A DNA stretch of 64,000 nucleotides, taken from NCBI GenBank assembly GCA_037447655.1, contig JBBHKE010002983.1:62001-126000 (forward strand), in the 5' to 3' direction. The notes below the pieces were generated by a model. The model was not told the origin of the DNA and made no database searches. It worked only from the letters and a program-made list of their open reading frames with translations. How positions within the stretch are numbered: position 1 is the stretch's first letter; every line of letters begins with the position of its first letter. Made by a program: the position numbers and the translations under genes. Positions 23,443 through 51,944 of the stretch are shown piece by piece. Source of the DNA: Zygnema cylindricum (taxonomy: Eukaryota; Streptophyta; Zygnematophyceae; Zygnematales; Zygnemataceae).

Positions 23443-24279
23443 ATAATAATAGTAATTGTCGTTTGTACCATTTTTTGGGCTAATTTACTTTACGTTTTGC
23501 ACTAAATCTGTACGGATTTCTCTCAACATTTTAGCGCAAATTTCTTCGAATGTTAGTACATTATGAGTATAAACATTTGTCCTTTTCCATGAGATGTAAC
23601 CTGAAAAAGAAACTTGAAAAGACCACGTCAATAATTCCTCATTTGTACGTCATAAAGTCTATCAATACCTCTCATCTCCTTCAATTAAAAATATTGAAAA
23701 CTTTAACTTCTATCTTTTGTTCATTCGAAATTATTTCTTTTCGCTCCTTTTCCTTTCTCGTTTGTTTTTGTTTTTGTTTTTCCTTTAATTTTTGTTTTTG
23801 TTTTGGTTTTTTCTCTCATCCCTGTCAGTCTCCCGAAGAGAGCCATTGCTACCCTGTTTGCATTCTTCTTTACCACACTATATTGTGTTTCCTCCTCCTT
23901 CCTCTCTCTCTTCTCTAAGACGTCTTGTGGTGCCAGCTGGCTTCCATGGACTGCCACGTGGCATGTCCTGATTTGCCGGTTGGAAGAAATCCAGTTTTGG
24001 CCAATAGCAGGTTCGGATTACAAACTGAAGTAAGTTTTGTAGCAGCACTTTTCTTTCGTTCTTCCCTCCCTCCCTCCCTTACCTTTCTCTCTTTCTCCCT
24101 CCTCAGCCCTCCCGTGGTTTTTTTCTTTCTCCCTCCCCTTCTCTCAGCTACCTGTCCTTCCCTTTTGTTTTTCTCCTTCTTTCTCCTTCTTTTCTCTACT
24201 TTCTTCTTTGCTTACTTGTTTCATTTCTTCCGTTTTTCCCTTCCCCCCCCCCCTCTCTCTCTCTCTCTCTATTTTGCAA
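23443..24279. other. Interval between element A and the protease gene; possible orphan exon
   Basis: Mostly T/C-rich. At 23920-24029 a 110-bp segment has a strong plus-strand acceptor (pyrimidine tract then ctaag) and a consensus donor (GAA|gtaagt). Its frames have no recognised domain. On the minus strand the same segment has a cttcag acceptor. No partner exons were found. Confidence 0.35.
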
Positions 24280-41691
<17,412 letters not shown>

Positions 41692-42699
41692 CTTTTCTTT
41701 TTATTTTGCATCTTTTACTTGTGTTTTAATATTCTTTTCAATTTGTGATTTTTTTTTTTTTTTTGAAGTTTGTTTGAATTGTCATAAAAACATTTAATTT
41801 AATTATTTATTTAGTTACTTATTTCTCATATCTATAATTTCAGAATTTTTGTTTATTTACTCAATTATTAGTTTATATTTCCTATTATTTCGAATAATTA
41901 TTTCAAAAGCTCAGGAATGCAGCTTTTTTTTTTTTTTTACTTTTTCATTTTTTCATTTTTTTATTTTTTTTTTCTTTTTTTTTTATTTTATATATAATAT
42001 ATATAGATAATAAAGAGAGAGAGATAATATAGATAAGGTTAAGCAGAGAGACAGGAAAGGCAAAATAAAGTAACTTTTTTTGATAAATTTTTGGGGGTTT
42101 CTTTTGGAGGAGAAGGAGGGAGGGAGAGAGGGGGGGAAGGGGCCAAAGCTTCGAAGTGAAAGTGCGGCAGAGAGGAGAGAAGAGGAGAGGCAAAGAGAGG
42201 ACTCAAAGAACTCGAGAGAGCAAAGGATCGAATCCACAAATCAACTCAAAAAAAAGCAAAAGAAGGGGCTTGTGGGGGGAAGGGAGGAGAAAAACAATAG
42301 TGATTAGGAAAATAATCGACGATAAAAGCAGGTGTTAAGAATTATTTTTTGACTTTATTCCTTCATTTTTCTTTTTATTTTCCTTTTAATTATTATTTTT
42401 TTTACTTTTTTTTTACTAAAAAATTCGGTGAAAAAAAGGTGTAACGAAATCAGTTCGGCTTCTAAAATTATTTTTAGTTATTTTTTATCATTGTTATTAC
42501 TAATTTTTATTTACTTATTGATTCTATTTTATTTCATTGTTTTTCTTCAGTTTTCAGTTTGTTCCGCTTTTTTGTTTTTTTTGTTTGTTATTAAATTTTC
42601 CAGTTTTTTTTGTTTAATAACTTACTTATTTATTTATTTCTTTATTTCTTTATTGATTTCTTTATTTCTTTAGTGTTTTTATTTTTTGTCGCTACATAC

Positions 42700-42783
42700 C
42701 TTCCTCAAGTTCCATGTTTCCATTATTTTCAGCATTTGATCATCGATTTTCACCTTCACTAATTTCAGTTGGAAAACTCCATA
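42700..42783 (-). CDS. Possible upstream exon of the mosaic protease
   Basis: 84 bp (28 codons, phase 0-0) between an acceptor with T-rich tract (tttgcaag) and a gtatgt donor, reading YGVFQLKLVKVKIDDQ and ending WNLRK. It fits in phase before the exon at 41691. No family match by itself; it could be the first lectin repeat. A further open segment at about 42958-42899 (NEMCIENYCTEK, donor gtattt) would join it in phase 0, but that segment's acceptor is poor. Confidence 0.4.
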
Positions 42784-42964
42784 CTTGCAAATTTTAATAA
42801 AAATTAAAAAAAGGATAACAAAACAAAACAAAACAGAAAATAAAATAAAAATAAATAATAATAATAATAATAGTAAATAAATAAATAGCTAAAAATACTT
42901 TTTCCGTACAGTAATTTTCGATGCACATTTCATTTCTTCGGTAATCTAGTAACTTTTGAAGGCC

Positions 42965-43055
42965 AGTTTCTCCCTCTCCCCCCCTCCCCTCCTCCCTCCC
43001 TCCTCCCTCCCCTCCTCCTCCCCCTCCCCCTCCCCCCCTCCCCCCACCCTCCAAC
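42965..43055. repeat. C-rich tract (CCCTCC)n
   Basis: CCCTCCCCCTCC sequence; Gly/Glu/Arg frames on the minus strand are ambiguous because similar tracts elsewhere in this gene are both coding and intronic. Confidence 0.75.
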
Positions 43056-43439
43056 CATAAAAAAAAACACAAAACAGTAAAGATTTTTTTTTTTTAATAA
43101 TAACAATAATAAAATAAAAGACACATAGATTTCATGATCCATGATCAGTGATTTTTATTTTCCCTGCAAAAATATCATTATGAAAACAAAAAAAAAAACA
43201 CTCGTTGATTTTGCAAAACTTTTGTGTTTAGTTATTTGTTTTCTTCTTTTAAATCAAAAGAAAAATATACACCATAAGACAAAAAGAAAAAGGTTTTTTT
43301 TTTTTTGGAAAATGATTGATTACCATCATTTTGTGGTTTCGATTTTTCTTCCTTGGCATGCTACTCTCATATTTCTTATATTTTAATAATATTAATAAAT
43401 ATAAATATAGGAAAAACACCACTACCACTACTATTTTTT

Positions 43440-43558
43440 AAGGTGATTTTCTCATTATAGTTTTCTCGAAAAAGATGCGAAATTCGTCCATTCGTCAAAA
43501 AAATAAAATTACACAAAAAAACGATTTGAACAAATATTACAAAAACAGAAATTTTCAT
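43440..43558 (-). CDS. Possible signal-peptide exon
   Basis: An ATG at 43558 opens a frame starting MKISVFVIFVQIVFLC and continuing NFIFLTNG, a good secretory signal. It lies upstream of the lectin exons on the same strand, where an N-terminal leader is expected. The donor cannot be chosen (several GT in GTAGTGGTAGTGG), and no unbroken chain of exons to 42783 was established. Confidence 0.3.
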
Positions 43559-44175
43559 TTTGTAACTTTTTTCTTGGAAAAAAAAAATCTCTAAGAACCC
43601 CTCCCTTTTTTTTTTTTTTAAATAAGTATCTTGTGCAAATGATGTATCAATCAAAAATAAAAAATAGATAAGGTAAAAAATAAATAAAAATGTAGAAGTG
43701 AATAATGAGTTAAAATAAGGAAAAGGGACAAGAAAAAAACCAAAATATAGAAAAAAAAATAGAAGAGGTTAGTTGAAAGCGGTTGAAAGGCCGGTTTTGA
43801 AAGTTTATCGCCGACAGAATTTAATGCAGTTTGGCGCGCTCTGCGACACTGTTTTGGAAGCTAGCGCCGCCGTACGGATTAACGAACAAAATTGTCGGCT
43901 CTCGTTTACAAAGCATAAGTTAAAATGTGCGGAAACAATCAAATACGCTATTTGTGGTAACCTCGTATTGTACGTATTTTATACAAAATGATTAAACCAA
44001 AATGCGAGAACTCCATTTACTTTCAACTGTTTCACGTTTGAAACTTAGATTTAATGTGCAGAGCCAATTAGAAACGGTATAATTGTTATTTCGTACAGTA
44101 CTGTACGCGTACTATACGTCAAATCCCGATATTGTACAAATACTGTACGGACGAGCCAATTATTTCGCAGGACTA

Positions 44176-44390
44176 CACCGTGTATCGCGATTAACGTTAA
44201 TATTTTTTTCGCCGCTTAAACATATTTTCACCGTACACATATCGGGTTCAGACTGCCAATAGGACGGTGAGAAATTGAGAATATTGCCTTTCAAACGCAA
44301 CCGTCAAATCCTGAAATCGACAAGTGTGTACGGAGGAAAGATGTTTTAAGTTGGCAAAAAAAACATTAACAATAATAGCGACACACGGTA
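44176..44390. repeat. MITE copy 7 (subfamily 3)
   Basis: Left end CACCGTGTATCGCGATTAACG with flanking TA; right end GCGACACACGGTA is decayed. The interior matches copy 4 (7695-7906), including CCGCTTAAACATATTTTC and GTGTACGGAGGAAAGATG. Confidence 0.7.
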
Positions 44391-44962
44391 TCTGATACAA
44401 AAGTTTGGACGCAAGTTTGGACGCTACGGTACAGTACAGCGATGGAAGAATATACGATTTGACTGTTTTGACAAATTGACTTTCGGTCAAAACAAAAAAA
44501 AAAGAGTCCGTTACAATTAGGCCAATATTTTATTTTTTTTGCATTTCGGAATTTTACGTTCAGGGCAAGGTACTGCTATTTTGAACATCAACTTGTACTT
44601 TTATCATACAAATGTACAGAATTAGGTGTTATTCTCTTCAATTAAACTTTTTATCCACCTCGCAGAAGTCCAAAAATATTGCCTCAGGGACTAACAGGGA
44701 CAAAATTTCTGATCCAAAATACCGTTAAAAAAACAGAACGAAAACAGTCATTAATAACGTGGCACCCGGTCGACCGTCAAAATTCCAGCAGGAATTAACA
44801 AAAAAAAGGAATTATGTGCGAACGAAAAATAATCCTTTCTGATGCAAAGCGTTTTCTGTGTAAACACCATACTACAGTTCTGTACTTCCAGTCAAGCTTG
44901 AGCCGTACACATCAGTCCGTACTTAACTCATGTGAACGGGGGTATCCGTAACAAAAATACAA

Positions 44963-45169
44963 CACCGCGAATCGCTATTAGCGTTAATCATGCTAATGCG
45001 GCGCCCCGAAATTATAACTATAATTCTTAAATAGAGTGACAAAACAAATCCTAAAAACAAAAGTAGAGTGACTGATTTCCTTGAAAATCCCCAAATTTCC
45101 AATTAGTGTAATAACACTAATTGTTCTTTAACCCTAAATATTTGTTAACGCTAATAGCGATTCGCGGTG
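44963..45169. repeat. MITE copy 8 (subfamily 2)
   Basis: Perfect 19-bp ends CACCGCGAATCGCTATTAG and CTAATAGCGATTCGCGGTG. The right flank is TA; the left flank has TACAA. The interior has GCGGCGCCCCGAAATT, as in the partial copy at 7141. Confidence 0.82.
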
Positions 45170-45396
45170 TAACGGCCATGCTTAGAATGCGTACGGCATC
45201 GGTTCGCTCAATCCCCGCTGCACTCATGAATCGTACAAAGCTATGCATGCAAATACTCCCGATACTATTATGCAGTACCGGGTGTGCCGATGCCCGATGT
45301 GCCGATGCGGCCGAAAATGAGATGAACCCGACCTAAGGAAGACATGAATCGATGCGCCAATCAACAAGCCGATACATTCGCGACAAAAACGTTAAG

Positions 45397-46012
45397 CGGG
45401 TAGGAGAGGGAGGGAGGGGGGAAGAGAGAGGGAGAGGAAGAGAGAGACGGAGAGAGAGGGAGAAGAAGAGAGAGAGGGAGAGGGAGAGAGAGAGGCAAAG
45501 GGAGAGGGAGAGGAACAGGGAATGAGAGAGGAAGAGAGGGGCAAAGGAAGAACGAGAGAGAGGCAGATAGAGAGATAGGATAGAGGACGGAAAGGAGAGG
45601 GATATAGGAGAGGAAGGGAGAGAGGGAGGGAGGGAGGGAGGGAGGGAGGGAGGCGGGGAGGGAGGGGAGAAAGCGAGGGTAAGGGGGAGGTGAGAGGAAG
45701 ATGGAAAGGGTGAGGGAGGGAGAAAGAAGAGAGGCTAAGACATACAGAGCGAGAGAGGGAAAAAGGGAGGGAGAGGGAGAGGGAGAGAGAGAGGGAAAGG
45801 GGGAGGGAGAGGCAGAGGGAGAGAGAAAACAGAGAGAGATGGGAGGGAGGGAGGGAGGGAGGGAGGGAGGGAGGGAGGAAGGGATAAGGGATTAAGGGAG
45901 GGGTGGAGGGAGAGAAGGGTAGAGAGGGAGAGAAAGGGAGAGGGAGAGGCAGAGTGAGAGGGAGCGGGATATGGAGGGATACAGAGAGTGAGGGAGAGGG
46001 AAAGGAGAATAT
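45397..46012. repeat. GAGGGA/GAGA-rich tract
   Basis: 600 bp of degenerate GA-rich repeats with GGGA tetramer blocks near 45620-45655 and 45840-45880. Its right end, with the following CAAAGCGCGCGAGATTAG, is also present at 51960-52060 as part of the segmental duplication. Confidence 0.9.
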
Positions 46013-46110
46013 TTGATTTGCAAAGCGCGCGAGATTAGGAAACCCTAACGGACGCAAATTAGGGTACGTCCCCATGTAAGCGATACTTTGAAAAAATATT
46101 TTGGACAGTA

Positions 46111-46309
46111 CACCTTGAATCGTTATTAGCGTATAGAAATTATTAGTGTAAAGAAATAATTAGGATCATTCATTCTAATTTAGTGCCAGGATACGTGGCA
46201 GATTATGGCCCACGTCTTGAAATAGTATAATTTACTATATTTAAGGTATCAATGTCAAAGTTTTGGGGTGCTGATATAGCGTACATAAGGCTAATAGCGA
46301 TTCATGGTG
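46111..46309. repeat. MITE copy 9 (subfamily 1)
   Basis: 199 bp, nearly identical to the copy at 37814 (TTGAATCGTTATTAGCGTA, ATACGTGGCAGATTATGG). TA flanks at 46109-46110 and 46310-46311. Nested in the TTA element. Confidence 0.85.
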
Positions 46310-46987
46310 TAGTGAAGTATTCCGTACTACTTTGAAAAGCGTCCCTATGTGCGAAAATGAAATCGGAACTTTGGAATGTGACGGGTGTAGATGTGGGTCC
46401 AATTTTGTGACGGATGAAGACGAGTACGAAACTTTCGACAATCGGTGACGCCAACAAAAGCAGCGACAGTTGTAGACGTTTCAGTTTTTGTAGTTTTGTA
46501 ACATTGTAGATGTTTCGGGTTTTGTGACATTGTGACACCATGCTCAATTGTGACAACGTCGACGTCACAGATTCAAGAACTTTCCGCCATGGCTATCCGA
46601 TTTCGTTTTTTTTACTTTCCTCACTCGACTTGGCATAAAAATACACATAAAGGTAGTCAAAAGAATTGTTTTCCAAATGTCTTTCATTTCATACCAGCAT
46701 TGTTGTGCCTCATTCTAAAAATTGAGAGATAAAAGCGATAGTGTAAAAGAGAGAGGGGAGAGGTGACGACAGCGCAAAATCCTGCAAAGGGCCCATGAAT
46801 GAAATTGGAGGTCCGAGACCCCTGCAGATTTTTTCCGTGCATGCTCGTCTTTTCCTTACATGCACGTGACGGCAGGGAGAAAAATAGCGGGTGCTCTCCC
46901 TCGTCCTAAAATTATTTCGCGTGTGTGGCGCGTGCGTGGGTCGTTTTGCATTCGTTGTTTGGGTGGTACTCTCCCTAAAATCACTTA

Positions 46988-47713
46988 GGGCGTGTCCCCA
47001 TGTGTTCAAGTAAGGGTTTTTTTTCCATCGTTTACACAGAAAATGGGACTTCCTACTTGAAAACATTACGCCGTACGAAAAATGGGCAAAAACTCAAATA
47101 CATTTTGCGTCATCTTGGAACTTGAAAGGTACGGCGATTTGGCAAGGTACGGCGATTTGGCAGTATTATCATCGCGACCCACTTCCAGCTCATCTTCACA
47201 CTTGCACTGGAATCAAATCGCGACCTGCTTTTAATCAAAATACTACCCTATTGACGAATAGAAAGCCTGGGTTGCACGCGTCAATAGTTTTCATTTTTTT
47301 TTTGCAGTTGGGAGAATAAACAAAAAAAAAATTGTTTGTCCGTTTGCTTATATTGTCCACTTGTGGGCGTCTACAAATGTCATTTTGTAGACGTAGGCGA
47401 TTGCTTATGTCATTCACGTGTGGGCGTCAACAAATGACAGTTGGCGTCGACAATTGTCCCAGTATGTCAAGAGCTCTTTGCAGCGTACAAATGTCCGCAG
47501 TTTGTTCCGAGATCGTTGGCGTCTACAAATGTCAGCAATTTGTTGACGTCTACAGGTGTCGCAATTATTGGCGACGTGTACAAATGCCACATATTCAAAA
47601 TAATGAACGCGTAAGTAACGATTGACATAGGCACACTTTGAAAAGTACACCGTAAAATCAGCGCTAAATTCCAAAATAACATTTCAAAATTTCGGTTACA
47701 TGGGGACACGCCC
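46988..47713. mobile_element. Non-autonomous TTA element, inner copy
   Basis: Perfect 16-bp inverted ends GGGCGTGTCCCCATGT and ACATGGGGACACGCCC, flanked by TTA (46985-46987, 47714-47716). 726 bp. Ends differ from the outer element at two positions. No transposase. Confidence 0.8.
47353..47595. repeat. Direct and inverted GTCTACAAATGTCA repeats
   Basis: Several 14-20 bp copies of GGCGTCTACAAATGTCA and its complement (TTTGTAGACG, TTTGTTGACGTCTAC) within the inner TTA element. They could form hairpins. Confidence 0.7.
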
Positions 47714-47964
47714 TTAGCGAGGTGATTTTTGATGAAGTTTTTTGACTGGCTGGATTCTCTTGCCCGGGGATAAAAAAGGAAAACGCCAAAATTTGTTAAG
47801 ATGACGACAAACATGAAGTACATTCAAAGTATCGACTTGACGTTGGCTGTACTTTTAAAGAATTGATATTTTTGTACGGCTAAAGTTTTTATAGTACGGA
47901 ACTGCGTTCTGGGTGAAAACGACAAGATAAAGTAGATACTTTAATTCATGGGGACATACCCTTA

Positions 47965-50874
47965 TTCATTGTGGCCCTCAGTTTGTACTCATCCGTACTC
48001 ATTGGGATGATTACCAAAGGTACATAGGAGCGTACGGCGCCGTTCTATGCGTATCGGTGTACTGTTGAAATCATTATTAGCGAACAGGGCATAAGATTTA
48101 TGAAAATACGATGCATTTTGGTTTCTCGCATCGGTTTACGGATGAATTGTTTTCCGATGTTGGTCGATACGCTTCCTTTTCGTAATTTACAGTTTATTTA
48201 TACATTCATGATTAGAGACAGGAGTGGTTCTAGATCACCATGGCTGCCCCGATTTTTTGTTTGGTGTTCCATAAAATCGCTCTTGTCGTTTTTCTCACTA
48301 TTTTGCAAAACATGTTTCGATGCTAGCGTTGAGATTATTTCGCCACTTTTCCCCTTCCACGTATCGTCCTATTAGTCATCGATTGTTAAAATGAAAAAGG
48401 TAAGAATCATACATTTCCGATCTCCATTCTCCAAACGAAGGTCAACCAAGTAGGCATTTCATTAATCAATGTGGCAAAAAGTAATAAAAGTCTTCTGTAT
48501 AGTTCCTTTACCCCCGTGAAACTGCTAACAAAGTAAAAAAAGGTAATTGTTCGCCTTGTTGCACACATGCAAGATTGCGTTCAAATTTCAAAGGAAACGT
48601 TGATGTGCAAACTTTAGGGAAAGCACTAATAGTTTATTTGTTTATAAGTATCTTCATTAAGAAAGCGTAAAAATAAATATGAACAAAAACGGGAGGAGGG
48701 GCGTTAGACGCTCCTCCTTTGGAAATAGTGTTAATCACAAGTATTAAGTAACTCATCCAAAGCAACTACCAAGCATCCAAGTACCTCATCCTCCATCCAA
48801 CCAAATTTATCCACATAATTTTGGTGTGCGTAATCACCCTCAACCTCCCTAACAACGTCACATTAATCACTCAAACTTGTCCAATCGTTTCGCCTATGAC
48901 TTTTACAAAGTTAATCTTCGTCGAAAATTTGAGGATATCAAACTTGCTTCAAATCGATCTAAAATCAGCTATAATAGAAAAATTGTCACTTGTCGTTATC
49001 ATTATTCTATTCCAATAGATTGGAATCGGTAATTAGCTAATAGCTAACCACTTGCCTGATAAGTTAAGGCATGGTATGAGATCCTTTCCTAAGTTTATAT
49101 GAGCTACGGTGAAGCGGAGTCTAATTCGATGGTTATAGAACACCGCCTCGAGCAATAAACTAAAATGTACTTCATAAAGATATATTAGGACGAACTCATG
49201 GAGTTATAACACGAAAGACCATCGTCTGTGTCGTATGACGCATTGTTTTTGTTTGACAAGCCTATCACTCACTACACATGTGCATAGACTTTGAAGGTGT
49301 CAACTATATCACATTTAATAATTACCCAACCCGTATACATGGCTTGCAATATTGCTTCGTCAATTTTTATTTTTCAGTAAATTGACCTCAGAGTAAATTT
49401 AGTTACGTATAATTTTGTTTCACTTTGTGTTAATTGTTTTTATCCATGGACAAATCTTTATGTTAGCCATTAATAGTAACATTTGAATTTGGGTAAGGTT
49501 GAAGAATATTTTCAGTTTAATCTAAAGGTTAACAACAATGTCGCACCAGTTTCGGCCGCAAGTCCAGAGTATTTTAGTTTTGCTTCGAATCTCACATTCA
49601 AATAAAATGAGTCATTATAGGTTTTGCATTATTATTATTATTATGTATATTTCGTCGTTGTGACCGGCCCTCTTCCAAGCATATGGTACACTAGTCAAGT
49701 TACATAATGAAAAAATAGCAAATAAAAAAGATGTGAAGCATGTTTGAAGCAAGAAGTGTATAGGGCCACGTAAAAAGTGTATGATCGTGATAAATATGAG
49801 AAGAGGGCCAAACGTTAGAGTTACAAATTCTACCTCAATTGTGGTAAATAATGTTACTATATTTTATCGCTCGTCTTGTAAAGTTAAGATTGTAGAATAT
49901 AACTGTTTTGGTACGAATTGGTATATTCTAAAAAGAATGACATTTATGCCTTGGGAATAACAACATCACTACTCCTCCGACACATAGTTTAGTTTTTATT
50001 TGAATACTTATCCCACCCACGCTCGACCCGTATCAATCATATCGGTTTGAGGTCTTAAGTTTATGTAACAATTGCAACACTTTCAATGCCTGTTTTGGAC
50101 ATGTTGCTCGATTTCATTGCGGCTACACCTACAAGTCAATGGGCAAATCTGGTGGGGCTAACTAAGTTGTGGAAGAAATGTATTATTGTTACATTAATCT
50201 CGATGTTACTAACTAAAATTTTCACGTGGATTCGGTCCACTTCACTTATACCCACTCAACTTATAATCCACTCCCTATAAGGTCGATAATGACACAAAAC
50301 CATTAATGAGGATCTTACCAAAAATTGGAGCGTCATACAAAAACTACGCTACACGTGGCAGGTTGCAAATTGCAATCCTAATATCTTAACACAATAGTGA
50401 ACGACCATGGCGTCAAACATTGACACAACACGACTTAACGTAAGCAACTTAGCAAAACGTTTCAAACATAATTGATAGACGTGCGCAATTACCACTCCCA
50501 ACAGAGATTTGTCACGTAAATCTTCTCATGGTTTTATTAACCTTTTCAAATATTAAAAAGGATCGACACTATTGCGTATCGCATCTTTATATCTTTCCAA
50601 TTTTTCACATCTATTTACTTAATTGTATGATGTCATCGTGAAAGGCATGACACTTGTTTGCAATAACATATATTATCTTGTTAAACCCCCTCTACCCCAA
50701 CCTTGTCCAATCGACTTTTGAAGGCACGAGGGTTATTGCAAGATACGGAGGATTGTCAACATTTTATGTCTTTGAGAGAAGGGAAGCTGCTAACTCCAAT
50801 ATGAGGGTCCACAAATCGAATCGAGGGTCGACAAATCGAATTACAAAGTTGTATCAAACTTGATTCAAGTTTTT
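47965..50874. repeat. Segmental duplication, copy 1
   Basis: About 2.9 kb matching 52072-55074 at an estimated 85-90 percent. Landmarks: ATTGTGGCCCTCA, TTTTCTCACTATTTTGCAAAACATG, GACGCTCCTCCTTT, AACAATGTCGCAC.GGTTTCGG, ATGGCGTCAAACATT, and the end ATTCAAGTTTTTTGC. About 49075-49415 is absent from copy 2. No gene was recognised; frames are short and not conserved between copies. Confidence 0.85.
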
Positions 50875-51774
50875 TGCGTTGGTTTAGGTCTTGGTAACAA
50901 ATCTCTGTAACTTCTTATTGTCGTTACTAGTAGGTGTTCATTTTTTTAGGGGGAGGCAAGGAGGGGGAGGGGAGAGAAGGGAAACTACTGTACCATACAA
51001 CTAGTTTGACTTAAGTTTATATTTTTGTAGTGTATATTCAAGTTTATGGGCTTAAGGTAGTGATTTGAATCTTGGGCAAGAGAACATGGGCCGTTGATTC
51101 GTAGGTTAGTGACCGTTAACAACTTGTTTTTGTCATCCTGGTGTACTCCGCGTTGTTCTCTTTTATGAGGTATAATTGTTTGTTGAATCTTGCTTTAGGC
51201 ATGCTTCTTAAGCTAAACTTCCCATTCCTATCAGACCGATCCAGTTGCGATATTTATGGGCTGAAAGTCATAAAATAGTGTTATTATCACTATTTAAAAG
51301 AATGGACTACCAGCTCACGTCTCCTTGCACTAAAATATTGTTACATATTTTAATTTTGAAGTTATAGTAATAAATTATTTACCCTTGCAGCAACGGGCTG
51401 TGTAATCTCCGTCGTAGGAAACAGTATACTTTCCGTACTTTCCGTACATTCTGTACAACATTATAAAAATTCTGTCTATTTTTAGTACATCTGAAATACC
51501 TTAATTTTTTGAAAATTATCGGTTGATTTTCGGCAACAAATGCCATATCGATCTTTACAGACACCAAAAACGATCTTATTAATCTACAATTTTGGTCGAT
51601 ACCCAAAACTGAAATATGTAGCGTACGATAAAGTACAATGAGAATCTTGCTCTAAATTTTATTTCAGACTATTATTTCGTATGCCCATAAAGTTGTATGA
51701 AAGAAATCAGTCTCTAACTTTTTCCGCTGGATTAGTGCAGTTTCCTGTCCTTTCTAAACTACTGTAATACTGCC
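50875..51774. other. Unique interval between the duplicated blocks, nothing coding
   Basis: A small GGGGA patch (50950-50980). About 51265-51340 has a reversed remnant of MITE subfamily 1 (CTCACGTCTCCTTGCACTAAA). Otherwise unassigned. Confidence 0.5.
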
Positions 51775-51784
51775 NNNNNNNNNN
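51775..51784. other. Assembly gap (10 N)
   Basis: Ten N at the left edge of a long GA run; true length unknown. Confidence 0.99.
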
Positions 51785-51940
<156 letters not shown>

Positions 51941-51944
51941 GTTG

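Larger units (their letters stand above)
43560..45390. other. Upstream region of the mosaic gene: no gene recognised, two MITEs
   Basis: Contains MITEs at 44176 and 44963 and scattered GTAC-rich sequence. A 72-codon plus-strand frame at 43773 has no recognisable domain. The promoter of the mosaic gene may be here if the signal-peptide exon is real. Confidence 0.5.
46062..47961. mobile_element. Non-autonomous element, TTA target duplication (PIF/Harbinger-like), outer
   Basis: Inverted ends GGGTACGTCCCCATG and CATGGGGACATACCC are flanked by TTA on both sides (46059-46061, 47962-47964). 1900 bp, no transposase frame. The duplicated locus at about 52067-52071 lacks the element and joins GACGCAAA-CTA-TTCATTG, an empty site. 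Contains a MITE (46111-46309) and a second element of the same family (46988-47713). The 3-bp TTA duplication suggests the PIF/Harbinger class; the ends themselves are not a named family. Confidence 0.8.

Noticed and set aside
43773-43991. 72-codon plus-strand frame
   Set aside because: No homology recognised, no splice context, and no support beyond being open.
45392-46075. 227-codon Ser/Pro/Leu minus-strand frame
   Set aside because: Low-complexity translation of a GAGGGA tract, duplicated elsewhere without a conserved frame.
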